Below are positions 34,030 through 42,515 of a DNA stretch of 64,000 bases, one piece after another. Below the pieces are notes generated by a model. It had not been told where the DNA came from and ran no database searches. It saw only the letters and a list, made by a program, of their open reading frames with translations. The translations under genes were made by a program, and so were the position numbers. Each line of letters begins with the position of its first letter. The first letter of the stretch is position 1. Source of the stretch: CAWGMT01 sp963823675 (GTDB lineage: Bacteria > Planctomycetota > Planctomycetia > Isosphaerales > Isosphaeraceae); the NCBI GenBank assembly GCA_963823675.1, contig CAWGMT010000009.1:868001-932000 (forward strand), in the 5' to 3' direction.

Positions 34030-34860
34030 ATGATGATACGACGACTTCCGACTCTGCTTGGCGTTTCGATCGGCACGTTGATCGCGATCTCGTCGCTGGG
34101 CATCGGTCAAGACAAGCCCAAGCTCGGCTTCAAGGACACGCCGATGCTGCCGGGCGATAAGTGGCACGTGCACGACGGCGACCGTCCCCAGCCGCCGGTG
34201 ATCACCCCGGGCACAGGCAGCACCCAGGACGTGCCGGGCCAAGCACCCTCCGACGCCGTCGTGCTCTTCGACGGCAAGGACCTCTCGCACTGGCGGAGCC
34301 ACCGGGGCGAACCGGCTGGATGGGAGGTCAAGGACGGCGCCATCGTCATCAAGTCCGGAAAGGGAACAATCCAGTCGCAGGAGGAGTTCGGCGACTGTCA
34401 GATCCACCTGGAATTCGCGTCCCCGTTGCCGGCGCGAGGGCACGACCAAGACCGGGGCAACAGCGGAGTGCTGATATTCGGCCGGTATGAAGTCCAGGTG
34501 CTCGACAGTTACGGAAACCTGACATATCCCGACGGGCAAGCGGCCGCGATCTACGGCCAGTACCCGCCTCTGGTCAATGCCTCCCGGCCGCCCGGGGAGT
34601 GGCAGTCGTTCGACATCATCTTCACCGCGCCACGATTCAAGCCCGACGGAACGCTCGAATCGCCCGCCTTTGAGACGATCCTCCACAACGGCGTGCTCGT
34701 TCATAACCACACCGCCGTGATCGGCCCGATGGCCTATCGCACGATCGCCAAGTACAGGCCCCACGGCGCGAAAGGCCCGATCGTCTTGCAAGACCATGGC
34801 CACCCGGTCCGGTTCCGCAATATCTGGGTCCGCGAGATCAAAGGCTACGACGAAGGCTGA
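34030..34860 (+). CDS. DUF1080 (3-keto-disaccharide hydrolase-like) secreted protein
   Basis: 276 residues with a signal peptide (LLGVSIGTLIAISSLGIGQ). The DUF1080 LamG-like jelly roll starts at SDAVVLFDGKDLSHWRSHRG and continues with WEVKDGAIVIKSGKGTIQS, FGDCQIHLEFASP, NSGVLIFGRYEVQVLDSYGN, GEWQSFDIIFTAPRF and the closing VRFRNIWVREIKGYD. Members of this group act on 3-keto-glycosides or bind polysaccharide, and they are highly amplified in planctomycetes. Periplasmic or surface location is expected. It is monocistronic. Confidence 0.9.
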   Translation: MMIRRLPTLLGVSIGTLIAISSLGIGQDKPKLGFKDTPMLPGDKWHVHDGDRPQPPVITPGTGSTQDVPGQAPSDAVVLFDGKDLSHWRSHRGEPAGWEVKDGAIVIKSGKGTIQSQEEFGDCQIHLEFASPLPARGHDQDRGNSGVLIFGRYEVQVLDSYGNLTYPDGQAAAIYGQYPPLVNASRPPGEWQSFDIIFTAPRFKPDGTLESPAFETILHNGVLVHNHTAVIGPMAYRTIAKYRPHGAKGPIVLQDHGHPVRFRNIWVREIKGYDEG

Positions 34861-35063
34861 TCTCCTGGCTAGAACCGGCCAACTCTTCGGGATCACAGGA
34901 AAGATTTGTACGTCGTAACGGCTCTGCCGGAGGTAGAGATGTTGTATACTTGGCGAAATAGGCAATCTCTGAAGAACATGATAGGGAGCGTCTGAAGAAG
35001 CTGAAAGAAGAAGTGACGTTCTTTCCCCTAGGATATCTCCTGTCTGACGCGACCTAGCAGTCG

Positions 35064-35117
35064 GCGTCGCTCTCCGCATGACGGATCATCACGCGGAGCG
35101 TGACGACGACTTCAGAA
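35064..35117. repeat. Dispersed repeat, family D, single copy
   Basis: CGTCGCTCTCCGCATGACGG ATCATCACGCGGAGCGTGAC GACGACTTCAG. It matches the units at 52305-52500 (CTCCGCGTGACGCCAATCCA TCACGCGGAGCGTGATGACG ACATCAGG). It lies 34 bases before the first gene of the P-type ATPase cluster, so it may separate the cluster from the upstream gene or contribute to its leader. Confidence 0.8.
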
Positions 35118-35150
35118 TTCTGGTAACATGGGGCACCCCGCGGAAAAAAA

Positions 35151-35498
35151 ATGAACGATTCTCTTGCATCTGACCAGACGTCGGCCGGGCCTGCATCCTC
35201 GGCATTTGAGACGGCATTGAAGGGCGCCCAGGAAGGTGCGGCCGACGCCATGGAGGCGGCGAAGCAGCTCATCCCTGCGGCCGGCCGTTTCTTCGAGAAT
35301 TTCGGTTACAACTCGGGCTATGCGGTAGCCTTCGGGGTTGTTTTCCCGGCCGCGTTGATCGCACGACTGTTCCCATCGGACAACCCCGTGGCCCACGGGT
35401 TTGTCAACGGCGCTGGCGCAGCCATCGATCTGGTGCGGGAATCCAAGAAAGCCAGCCCGGATGCCCCCGCATCGGATCCCGTGCAGGCCACCGCCTGA
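35151..35498 (+). CDS. Small hydrophobic protein with 'GVVFP' membrane module
   Basis: 115 residues. An Ala-rich amphipathic N-terminus (FETALKGAQEGAADAMEAAK) leads into a membrane-like segment GYAVAFGVVFPAALIARLFP, then NPVAHGFVNGAGAAIDLVRE and a disordered tail. Its membrane module recurs in the protein at 44032-44358 and at the C-terminus of the EcsC protein, which brackets the whole cluster. There is no signal peptide. A role as a small membrane subunit or chaperone of the ATPases is inferred only from this shared module and location. The family is not otherwise recognised. Confidence 0.7.
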   Translation: MNDSLASDQTSAGPASSAFETALKGAQEGAADAMEAAKQLIPAAGRFFENFGYNSGYAVAFGVVFPAALIARLFPSDNPVAHGFVNGAGAAIDLVRESKKASPDAPASDPVQATA

Positions 35499-35667
35499 AC
35501 AGATTGTTAAATCGGGGTCGTCGAGCTCTGATCTGGAAGTGAGCGCGGCCTTGAGTCCGCGAGGTCGGCGCGCTCGCTCCGTGACCCGAAAGCGGCTCTT
35601 GAGCCACGACCTGACCCGCTTGAAACCGACACCCAGCACGAGCTGATCAGCCAGGAAAATCGTTCGC

Positions 35668-38490
35668 ATGGATATCTCCGTCACGTTTCCCGAGCCCGGC
35701 GTCATCCGTCTCCGCAGTCGCGCTCTGTTTTCGGAGCCCGACAATGCAACTTGCCACCGGTTTCTGGAAAGGGTCTTTCAAACGGATGAGATCCACAACG
35801 TCACGATCCGCCGTGAGAGCGAAGCCCAGGCGGACCTTCATTTTCGGCCGGAACGATTCGCGCTGCGCGATGTGGTGAAGCGGGTTGTGGAGAATCTCTC
35901 GGGTGCCGACCAGCCGGAAAATGGGCTTGAGAATGGATCGGCCGTGGGCCTGAGTCATCGTGGATCTACCAATGGCGACGGGCTCGCGCAGCCGGAAGGA
36001 CGGTCTGCGGCCCATGAACGCGCCGGCAACGGCACAAACGGCTTCGGGGGCGCCAACGGCTTTGGCGGCGTCAACGGCCATGCGACTGCCAATGGCCATG
36101 CCGGCTCCGACGTTCATGGGCCTCGGAATGGCCAGGGGCACGGCCGCGAGCCTTGGGAACGAGAAGCACATCCGCCCGGCCACCGGAACGGAGAACCCAG
36201 CGCGCAGCGGCAACGGCTTGCCCCGAAGCCCAAGGGACGACTCACCGCGAAACCGAAATCCGCAGCCGACCGTCGGGGGGTGGTTCGTTATTACCGGCAC
36301 AACACGGTCATCACGGGCTGGACCATCCGGCGCGAACATCCTGGGCGGATCAAGCTGAAGAACCCGGCACTTTTCCGCAAAGGCGATCTCTGCCAGGCGA
36401 TCGAGCGGGAACTGATGGCGATCCTGGGGATTGACCGCTATTCAACCAACTCGCTGACGTGCGCCGTCGTGCTCGATTACGATCCCCGGCTGCTGAACCG
36501 GTCGCAGATTATCGAGATTCTGGATGGAGCGCTCGACAACGTGGAGCATCCGGCCAAGCTCGATCGGCTCGACCTGCACCTGCCGATCTGCACCGCGCTC
36601 TTGCCGCTGGCCGCCGCCGCCCAGTTCGCGGTGCCGGGCCTGCTTCCCGTGGCGGCCGGAATATTTGCCTACACTTCGATCCCGACCTTCAAGAACGCGC
36701 GGGAGACGCTTTTTGTCGAGAGGCGGCTGGGAGTGGACGTGCTGGATGCGATCGTGGTGCTCGGCTGCCTGGGAACGATGTCGATCTTTCCGGGCGCTGT
36801 CCTTTGCTGGTGCCTGAGCTTCGGCCGCGTCCTGGTCAAGAGGACCGAAGACAATTCCAAGAAGCTGCTGCTCAACGCGTTCGGCAAGCAGCCGCGGTAT
36901 GTGTGGCTTTATCGCGACGGCGTCGAGGTGCAGGTATCGCTCGACCGGCTGGATCGGGGCGATATCATCGTCGTCAACACCGGTGAGGTCGTTCCGGTCA
37001 ACGGCGTCGTGGTCGAAGGCATGGCCATGATCGACCAGCATGCTTTGACTGGTGAATCGACGCCGGCGGAGAAGGGCGTGGGCGACCGGGTCTTCGCGTC
37101 CACGATCATGGTGGCCGGCAAGGTGTTCGTGTCGGTCGAGAAGGCCGGCAGCGAGACGGCCTCGGCCAAGATCAGCCAGATCTTGAGCGACACGGCCGGC
37201 TACAAGCTCAATTCGCAACACAAGGGCGAGAAGCTGGCGGACAAGGCGGTGGTCCCGACTCTGGCCGTGGGCGCGCTTGGGCTGGCGACGATGGGACCGG
37301 CCGGGGCGGTCGCCGTGCTCAACAGCGATTTCGGCACGGGCATCCGCATGGCCGCACCGCTGGCGATGCTCAGCTCGCTGGCCCTCTGCGCCAACAAGGG
37401 AGTTCTGGTCAAGGATGGCCGGGCGCTCGAGCTGATGAAGGACATCGACACCGTGCTGTTCGACAAGACCGGCACGCTCACGCGCGAACGGCCGGAGGTC
37501 GGCCGCGTCATCGGCTGCAACGGGTTCAGCGAGGAGCGGATCCTGACCTTCGCCGCGGCTGCCGAGAAGAAGTTCCATCATCCGATCGCACTGGCGATTC
37601 GCCACAAGGCCGCCGAGCTCGGCCTCGCGCTGCCCACCGCCGACGACACCCAGTACAAGGTCGGCTACGGAATCACGGTGCATCTCGATGGGCATACGAT
37701 CAGGGTGGGGAGCAAGCGGTTCATCGAGACCGAAGGGTACGACATCGGCCCCGATGTGCGCGCGGCCCTCGAAGAGGCGCACCGCGAGGGTTATACTATG
37801 GTGATGGTCGCGGTTGACGACCGGCTGGGTGGTGCAATCGAGCTTCGGGCCGCAGTCCGGCCCGAGGTTAAAGAGATTGTCGAGGGGCTTCGCGCCCGGG
37901 GAGTCAAGCACATCGCCATCATCTCGGGAGACCATGAAGCGCCGACTCGCAAGCTTGCCATGGAGCTGGGGATGGACCGATATTTTGCCCAGGTCCTTCC
38001 GGCCGATAAGGCTGACTATGTCGCCAAGCTCCAGCAAGAAGGTCGCAAGGTCTGCTTCGTGGGCGACGGGATCAACGACTCGATCGCGCTCAAGAAGGCG
38101 AACGTCTCGATTTCATTGCGGGGAGCCTCGACCATTGCCACCGACACGGCCCACATCGTTTTCCTGGAGGAGGGCCTGGCAAAGCTTTGCGAGCTCCGGG
38201 ACATCGCGCGGGACCTCGATCGGAATGTGCGGCGAAGCTGGCACCTCATCCTGGCTCCCAATATCGCCTGCATCGCCGGTGTCTTCACCATGGGCTTCGG
38301 GATCATGACCTCGGTATTGACCAACAACGTCGCGGCGATGGCTGCTCTCGGCAACGGTTTGCTTCCGCTGCGCAAGGTCGCGCAGATCGAAGCCGAACGA
38401 CGACATCAGATGGAGCTCCGTCTCGCCGGGGACGGGCTTCACCAGAATCACGGCGGGCATACGCATGGGCTGGAAAGAGCGGCTGTTTGA
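35668..38490 (+). CDS. P1B-like P-type ATPase with two Cys-less HMA-like domains and His/Asn-Gly-rich linker
   Basis: 940 residues. Residues 1-78 and ~205-295 look like two HMA-type domains without CxxC. Between them is a linker rich in NG, FGG and histidine (residues ~95-195). Catalytic motifs are complete: TGES 461-464, DKTGT 599-603 (phosphorylated D599), HP motif KKFHHPIALAI, GDGIND 799-804. The ion-site helix before CANKGVLVKDG lacks the CPC of metal pumps and has NSDFGTGIRMAAP instead, so the substrate is uncertain. The C-terminus is His-rich (HQNHGGHTHG). It resembles mycobacterial CtpI/CtpC-like pumps. First of a tight series of genes; it overlaps the next by 26 bases. Confidence 0.9.
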   Translation: MDISVTFPEPGVIRLRSRALFSEPDNATCHRFLERVFQTDEIHNVTIRRESEAQADLHFRPERFALRDVVKRVVENLSGADQPENGLENGSAVGLSHRGSTNGDGLAQPEGRSAAHERAGNGTNGFGGANGFGGVNGHATANGHAGSDVHGPRNGQGHGREPWEREAHPPGHRNGEPSAQRQRLAPKPKGRLTAKPKSAADRRGVVRYYRHNTVITGWTIRREHPGRIKLKNPALFRKGDLCQAIERELMAILGIDRYSTNSLTCAVVLDYDPRLLNRSQIIEILDGALDNVEHPAKLDRLDLHLPICTALLPLAAAAQFAVPGLLPVAAGIFAYTSIPTFKNARETLFVERRLGVDVLDAIVVLGCLGTMSIFPGAVLCWCLSFGRVLVKRTEDNSKKLLLNAFGKQPRYVWLYRDGVEVQVSLDRLDRGDIIVVNTGEVVPVNGVVVEGMAMIDQHALTGESTPAEKGVGDRVFASTIMVAGKVFVSVEKAGSETASAKISQILSDTAGYKLNSQHKGEKLADKAVVPTLAVGALGLATMGPAGAVAVLNSDFGTGIRMAAPLAMLSSLALCANKGVLVKDGRALELMKDIDTVLFDKTGTLTRERPEVGRVIGCNGFSEERILTFAAAAEKKFHHPIALAIRHKAAELGLALPTADDTQYKVGYGITVHLDGHTIRVGSKRFIETEGYDIGPDVRAALEEAHREGYTMVMVAVDDRLGGAIELRAAVRPEVKEIVEGLRARGVKHIAIISGDHEAPTRKLAMELGMDRYFAQVLPADKADYVAKLQQEGRKVCFVGDGINDSIALKKANVSISLRGASTIATDTAHIVFLEEGLAKLCELRDIARDLDRNVRRSWHLILAPNIACIAGVFTMGFGIMTSVLTNNVAAMAALGNGLLPLRKVAQIEAERRHQMELRLAGDGLHQNHGGHTHGLERAAV

Positions 38491-38776
38491 GCGGCCACTA
38501 TCACGGGCCTTCGATGAAGAGCTGCGGCGCGCGATCGATGCCGAGTTTCAACGTCGCCGGCACGAGATCCCGATACCGGTGCGACTCACCTGGGGCCAGG
38601 GTGAGCCGTCGTTCTTGCTCGCTTCGCAATGGGCGAGCTTCCTGGTCAGCTTCGCCCCCAACCGGCTGATCGTGGACGCCGAGCTTTCCCTGGCCGCCAG
38701 AATGCTCGCAACCGAGAAAAACCGTCAATCCGTGATCAACATCATTAACAGCATCGCCGATGACTTGAATCTGTGA
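38465..38776 (+). CDS. Small soluble hypothetical protein of the P-ATPase cluster
   Basis: 103 residues, starting inside the ATPase gene (26-base overlap). The N-terminus is amphipathic and charged (MGWKERLFERPLSRAFDEEL RRAIDAEF). A beta-like middle follows (PIPVRLTWGQGEPSFLLASQ WASFLVSFAP, LIVDAELSLAARMLAT) and a helical C-terminus (NRQSVINIINSIADDLNL). There is no transmembrane segment and no Cys or His cluster, so it is unlikely to be a metallochaperone. I do not recognise the family. Overlapping reading frames imply tight coupling to pump synthesis. Confidence 0.65.
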   Translation: MGWKERLFERPLSRAFDEELRRAIDAEFQRRRHEIPIPVRLTWGQGEPSFLLASQWASFLVSFAPNRLIVDAELSLAARMLATEKNRQSVINIINSIADDLNL

Positions 38777-39312
38777 GTTCCGCCCCGAGGTGTGCCTTGA
38801 GCAAAAAGCGCGTCGCCCCAGCGAACCATCCCGATCTCGACCTGCAAACCAGGCACATGCACGAGCCGCTGTCGCCGGACGCGAAGCGATTTGACATTTT
38901 CCTGGTCGATACCTGCTGGAACGGCCCGGTCTCCCGCCTCGTGCACGAACACGTTCCCCAGATGCATCAGCTTCACCGTCAAGACTCGCTCTACATCCTG
39001 GATCGCCAGCAGTCCCTGGAGGTGATCCGCCTTTTGCCCGAGCTGATCGGGAAGGACCCGGTGATCCTCGTCTATGATCTGTATTCCGGCAACGAGAGCC
39101 ACAAGAAGCGGTATCGCGGCTTTCGTCTCTGCTTGGGGTTGTTTCGTCACGGCGAGCAGGCCCTGGCCAAGCTTCAAGAGTTTCTTCGTTTCATTGCCGA
39201 GCATCGCACGGCTCATCGCCTCGACTGCGAGGTCCGCCGGGTGCTCCATCGCGAGGGGCTGGAGGGCATGATCAAGGTGCTGAGCGAGACGAGCACGGAG
39301 TTTCTGGCCTGA
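38773..39312 (+). CDS. Hypothetical protein of the P-ATPase cluster
   Basis: About 180 residues from GTG 38773, which overlaps the previous stop (GTGA); TTG 38797, behind GAGGTG, is an alternative start. Features: KRFDIFLVDTCWNGPVSRLV, VPQMHQLHRQDSLYILDRQQ, LIGKDPVILVYDLYSG and a basic helical part (HKKRYRGFRLCLGLFRHGEQ ALAKL). The 'RFDIFLVDTxWN' and 'DPVILVYD' strands suggest an alpha/beta fold, but no catalytic motif is clear. There is no signal peptide or membrane helix, so cytosolic. Function unknown. Confidence 0.68.
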   Translation: MSSAPRCALSKKRVAPANHPDLDLQTRHMHEPLSPDAKRFDIFLVDTCWNGPVSRLVHEHVPQMHQLHRQDSLYILDRQQSLEVIRLLPELIGKDPVILVYDLYSGNESHKKRYRGFRLCLGLFRHGEQALAKLQEFLRFIAEHRTAHRLDCEVRRVLHREGLEGMIKVLSETSTEFLA

Positions 39313-39345
39313 ATTCCCAGAGTCCGCAATTCGGAGGCTGCCCCG

Positions 39346-39546
39346 ATGGAAGACGTCCCCCTATTTCCCCTGGTCCTCGGCGCGATCCTGGTTGCCTGCG
39401 TGGGTTACGAGACGCGGCGACGCAGGGATCGCTTGAGGCGGATCTTCAATGTGTTCGACAAGCAGGAGTCGAAGGTCGCCGAAGCCCTTGAGACCATGGT
39501 GAGAAACGGCGAGTTGAAACCGTACATGGCCGGTGGGTCGGCCTGA
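39346..39546 (+). CDS. Small single-pass membrane protein (PacL-like position)
   Basis: 66 residues: a short N-terminus, one transmembrane helix (FPLVLGAILVACVGYETRRR), a strongly basic stretch (RRRRDRLRRIF) and an acidic/amphipathic tail (FDKQESKVAEALETMVRNGE). Start ATG follows GGAGGCTG. It sits between the two ATPase genes. Small single-pass partners (PacL/DUF1490) of mycobacterial P-type ATPases have a similar build, but there is no sequence similarity I can assert and no terminal metal-binding motif, so the analogy is positional only. Confidence 0.65.
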   Translation: MEDVPLFPLVLGAILVACVGYETRRRRDRLRRIFNVFDKQESKVAEALETMVRNGELKPYMAGGSA

Positions 39547-39574
39547 TTGGACCAGTCTCGCTTCGCGATGCCCC

Positions 39575-42040
39575 ATGACACCTCACGATAAGACCCCGCC
39601 GATTTCCCCAGCTCCCGTCGAAATTGACCGGGCCGCGGGGTTGATCCGTTTACGCGACCCGCAGGTTTTCGGGCCCGGCGGAACTCCCCATTGCGAGCGG
39701 TTCTTGCGCCGAGCCTTGATTGTGGAAGGCATCAACTCAATCGAGATCGACACGGTCGACGAGCGTGCCGTCATCCACGTGAACCCGGAGCGCGTCGATT
39801 CGCTTTTGCCCCGGATTGCGCGAGCGATCCGAGGGGAAGGGGCCGAGCTACCGCCGGGCGCCTTGCCTCACGGTGCCAGGGGGGCTCGATACCAGGTCCA
39901 GCGTGCGGGATCGCAACTCACGTCCTGGCAGGTGCGGGATGGCCGATCGGGACAGATCCGGTTGCGTCACCAACTGCTGCGCAGCGACCGGGTGAAGGCC
40001 CGCAGGGTGGAACGGTCGATTTCCCTGATCCCGGGCGTGGCAAGCGCGCGGTACAACCGCTGGACGGGCTGCCTTCTCGTCGAGTATCACCCCAACCTGG
40101 TCGAACGAGATTTGTTGATTCACCTGGCGGAGGAAGCCCTGGTCGATCCGGATCCTCAGCCGACTGGACTCAGCGCGGCCGCTGCGGCCCGGTACGCGAT
40201 CGCCAACGCCAATCTGGGACTGGCCACGCTGGCCGACCTGGGCGTCGCTCCCTTCGCCCCCATCAGCGCCGTCGTGCTGGTGGGAACCAACCTCAAGACG
40301 TTCGCGCAGGCCGGCGGCCAGATCCGCCGCAAGGAGTTGGGCCTGCCGGTCCTCTATACCTCGATCGTCGTGGGTACGCTGGTAAGCGGACAGTTTCTCG
40401 CCTCGGCCATCATGATGTGGATGTTCGTTTACTGGAGGCGGCGTGAGCTTGATGAAGTGTCAACCGAGCGCCAGCTCATGCTCGAAGACCACGTCGCGCA
40501 GCCGCTCCAGGCCCGGAAGAGCGCCGGTGGACGCGAGCTGACCGTTTCGTGCGCGCAGCTCCGGGTGGGTGATCGCGTCGTGGTCAAGACCGGCAACGTC
40601 GTCCCGGCCGACGGCAGGGTCGTTGCCGGAGAGGGCGTGGTGGACGAGCGGAGTCTAAGCGGTATCGACGGCGCGGCGCGGAAACGCTCGGGAGCGCCGG
40701 CCTTGGCCGGCTCGGTCGTCCTGCACGGCCAGTTCCAGATCGAAGTCGGCCGGCTCGGCGAAGAGACGCGCGCCGCGGCGATTCGGCGGGCACTCGCGGG
40801 GGCGCTTTCCCCGACGGCAGGCCGGCCCGAGGGCCGCGACCGAAAGCACCTGGCCGAACGCGCGGTCGCCCCAACCCTGGCGACGGCCGGTTTGGGCCTG
40901 GCCCTCGGCGATCTGAACACCGCGGTTGCGATCCTTCGGCCTGATTACGCCACCGGGCCGACCCTGGCCGGTTCACTACTGTCGATCGGCGACGTCGCCC
41001 AGTGCCTCAGCCGAGGGATCGTCGTTCGCGACCCGGGAGCGCTCGATCGGCTCGCCCAGGTCAACCTTCTGGTCGTCGCCGACCATCCTGGGATCGAGCG
41101 GCCCGACCTCCAAGTGGCCGCCATCGACACCCGGTCCTCTGATGTCAACGGGCTGATCCAGCTCGCCGCAAGCATCGGGCGCCACTTGGGCGGCGAGCGG
41201 GGACCGGCCCTGGCCGCCGCCAGCCAGGCGCGGAACCTGCCGCTCCTTGATCTCCAGCCGGTCAACTTGAGCGGAGGCATCGCCGTGCACTTCGGCCGGC
41301 GCTTCGCGCGGCTGCGCGACCTGGACGAAGGCAGCGACGCCGCTCCCGTGTCGATCGAGATCGACGGCCGCGAGGTCGCCACGATTGGCTTCCGCCCTGC
41401 GAGTGATCTGGCCGCGGCTCGCCATATCGAACGGCTGCGGCGCGACCGCGGGCTTCGTGTGATTCTCGCCACTCAGCGAGCCGAGCCCGATGCCGAGCGT
41501 CTGGGCCGTGCGCTTGGCGCCGACGACTACCAGTCCGGTCTTACGAACGGCTCGCTCACTGAGTATCTCCGCCAATGTCGCGCGCATGGCCGGCGGGTTG
41601 CCGTCGTGGGAGCCGACTGGCGGCGCGCGCTCGATCAGCGCGATTCACCAGTCCACGCCGATGCGCTTGCCCACGTAACGATCGGATTGGTTGACGACGG
41701 CGACCTGGAGGCATGGCGGTCGCCGATCACTCTGCTTGAGCCCAGCCTTTCGCGCCTGGTCGATCTCTGGGACATCGCCCAGGCTCGTTCCGCGCGGACG
41801 CGCGAGGCCCAGCGTCTGACTCTCGTCCCGAATGTGCTCTGCGTGGCGGGGGCTTTTTTCCTGGGATTCAGCAGCCTCGCGGCCGTGATTGTCAGCAACC
41901 TGGGCACACTTGGCAGTTTCTCGGTCGCGGCCGAGCAGCTTCGCCGCTCGCACCGGAACCGGATCAGTCGGACATGGCGCCGACCGCTATCAAACGTTCA
42001 TCGAGGATCCCCTGATGTCACTCGCCACCCGGCCCGATAA
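39575..42040 (+). CDS. Degenerate P-type ATPase paralogue (pseudoenzyme)
   Basis: 821 residues from ATG 39575. The architecture matches the 940-residue pump: two N-terminal HMA-like domains (residues 8-92 and ~105-190), transmembrane helices, actuator, P/N domain and a C-terminal helix pair. The alignable block AILRPDYATGPTLAGSLLSI parallels AVLNSDFGTGIRMAAPLAML of the pump. All catalytic motifs are lost: TGES became SGID (362-365), DKTGT became DHPGI (503-507), GDGIND became GADWRR (679-684), and the HP motif is absent. The frame is long and undamaged, so it is maintained as a protein, probably a non-pumping partner or regulator of the intact ATPase. Confidence 0.82.
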   Translation: MTPHDKTPPISPAPVEIDRAAGLIRLRDPQVFGPGGTPHCERFLRRALIVEGINSIEIDTVDERAVIHVNPERVDSLLPRIARAIRGEGAELPPGALPHGARGARYQVQRAGSQLTSWQVRDGRSGQIRLRHQLLRSDRVKARRVERSISLIPGVASARYNRWTGCLLVEYHPNLVERDLLIHLAEEALVDPDPQPTGLSAAAAARYAIANANLGLATLADLGVAPFAPISAVVLVGTNLKTFAQAGGQIRRKELGLPVLYTSIVVGTLVSGQFLASAIMMWMFVYWRRRELDEVSTERQLMLEDHVAQPLQARKSAGGRELTVSCAQLRVGDRVVVKTGNVVPADGRVVAGEGVVDERSLSGIDGAARKRSGAPALAGSVVLHGQFQIEVGRLGEETRAAAIRRALAGALSPTAGRPEGRDRKHLAERAVAPTLATAGLGLALGDLNTAVAILRPDYATGPTLAGSLLSIGDVAQCLSRGIVVRDPGALDRLAQVNLLVVADHPGIERPDLQVAAIDTRSSDVNGLIQLAASIGRHLGGERGPALAAASQARNLPLLDLQPVNLSGGIAVHFGRRFARLRDLDEGSDAAPVSIEIDGREVATIGFRPASDLAAARHIERLRRDRGLRVILATQRAEPDAERLGRALGADDYQSGLTNGSLTEYLRQCRAHGRRVAVVGADWRRALDQRDSPVHADALAHVTIGLVDDGDLEAWRSPITLLEPSLSRLVDLWDIAQARSARTREAQRLTLVPNVLCVAGAFFLGFSSLAAVIVSNLGTLGSFSVAAEQLRRSHRNRISRTWRRPLSNVHRGSPDVTRHPAR

Positions 42041-42479
42041 TCCGCTGACTCTGCGCGGGCCCGTCGCCGGCAGTTCAAGCCCCGACGCAGAGCCGCGGGC
42101 CATCCCGTGCTCCAGCGGGGCCGAGCCCGCCGGCGGAGCGGCCCCGCCGGCAGAACCGGCCAGCCCCGTTTCCGAGGAGGAGGAGGTGCTCCGCCAGATC
42201 CGGAATCTCCCGCCGGAGCTCGCTGTCCTGCTCCTGTCGGTCGGAGCACTGGGCTTCCTTCTGCCCGGCATCATCGGCACTCCGGCGCTCATCGCCGGAG
42301 GTTTGGCCCTCTGGCCCAAGGCATTCGGCCGCGCCGAGAGCTGGTTTGAGAAACGATACCCCTCGGCCCACCGGCAGAGTCTGCACCAGATGGGTCGATT
42401 TCTCGCGGATCTCGACCGCCGCTATCCCAGACTTTCAACGGGTGAGCCATCACAGTGCGTGAGCCGGGGCGGGCGTTGA
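42015..42479 (+). CDS. PGPGW-like two-helix membrane protein A
   Basis: 154 residues from ATG 42015, overlapping the degenerate ATPase by 26 bases. A long Pro/Ala-rich, disordered N-terminus (residues 1-55) precedes LPPELAVLLLSVGALGFLLP GIIGTPALIAGGLALWPKAF, a helical hairpin with a PG turn. A conserved tail follows (WFEKRYPSAHRQSLHQMGRF, LADLDRRYP). The layout matches the putative transmembrane PGPGW family. It is a clear paralogue of the next protein, which lacks the disordered extension. Function unknown. Confidence 0.72.
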   Translation: MSLATRPDNPLTLRGPVAGSSSPDAEPRAIPCSSGAEPAGGAAPPAEPASPVSEEEEVLRQIRNLPPELAVLLLSVGALGFLLPGIIGTPALIAGGLALWPKAFGRAESWFEKRYPSAHRQSLHQMGRFLADLDRRYPRLSTGEPSQCVSRGGR

Positions 42480-42515
42480 CATCCTCATCGTCTTGACTCG
42501 TGAAGGAGATTTCTT

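Noticed and set aside
35401..35646. 81-residue plus-strand frame overlapping the end of the first cluster gene
   Set aside because: Arg/Pro/Ser-rich composition typical of a shadow frame, and no ribosome binding site.
36442..38037. 531-codon open frame on the minus strand opposite the P-type ATPase
   Set aside because: Long antisense frames are expected at this GC content; the translation has no domain pattern and the sense strand encodes a clear ATPase.
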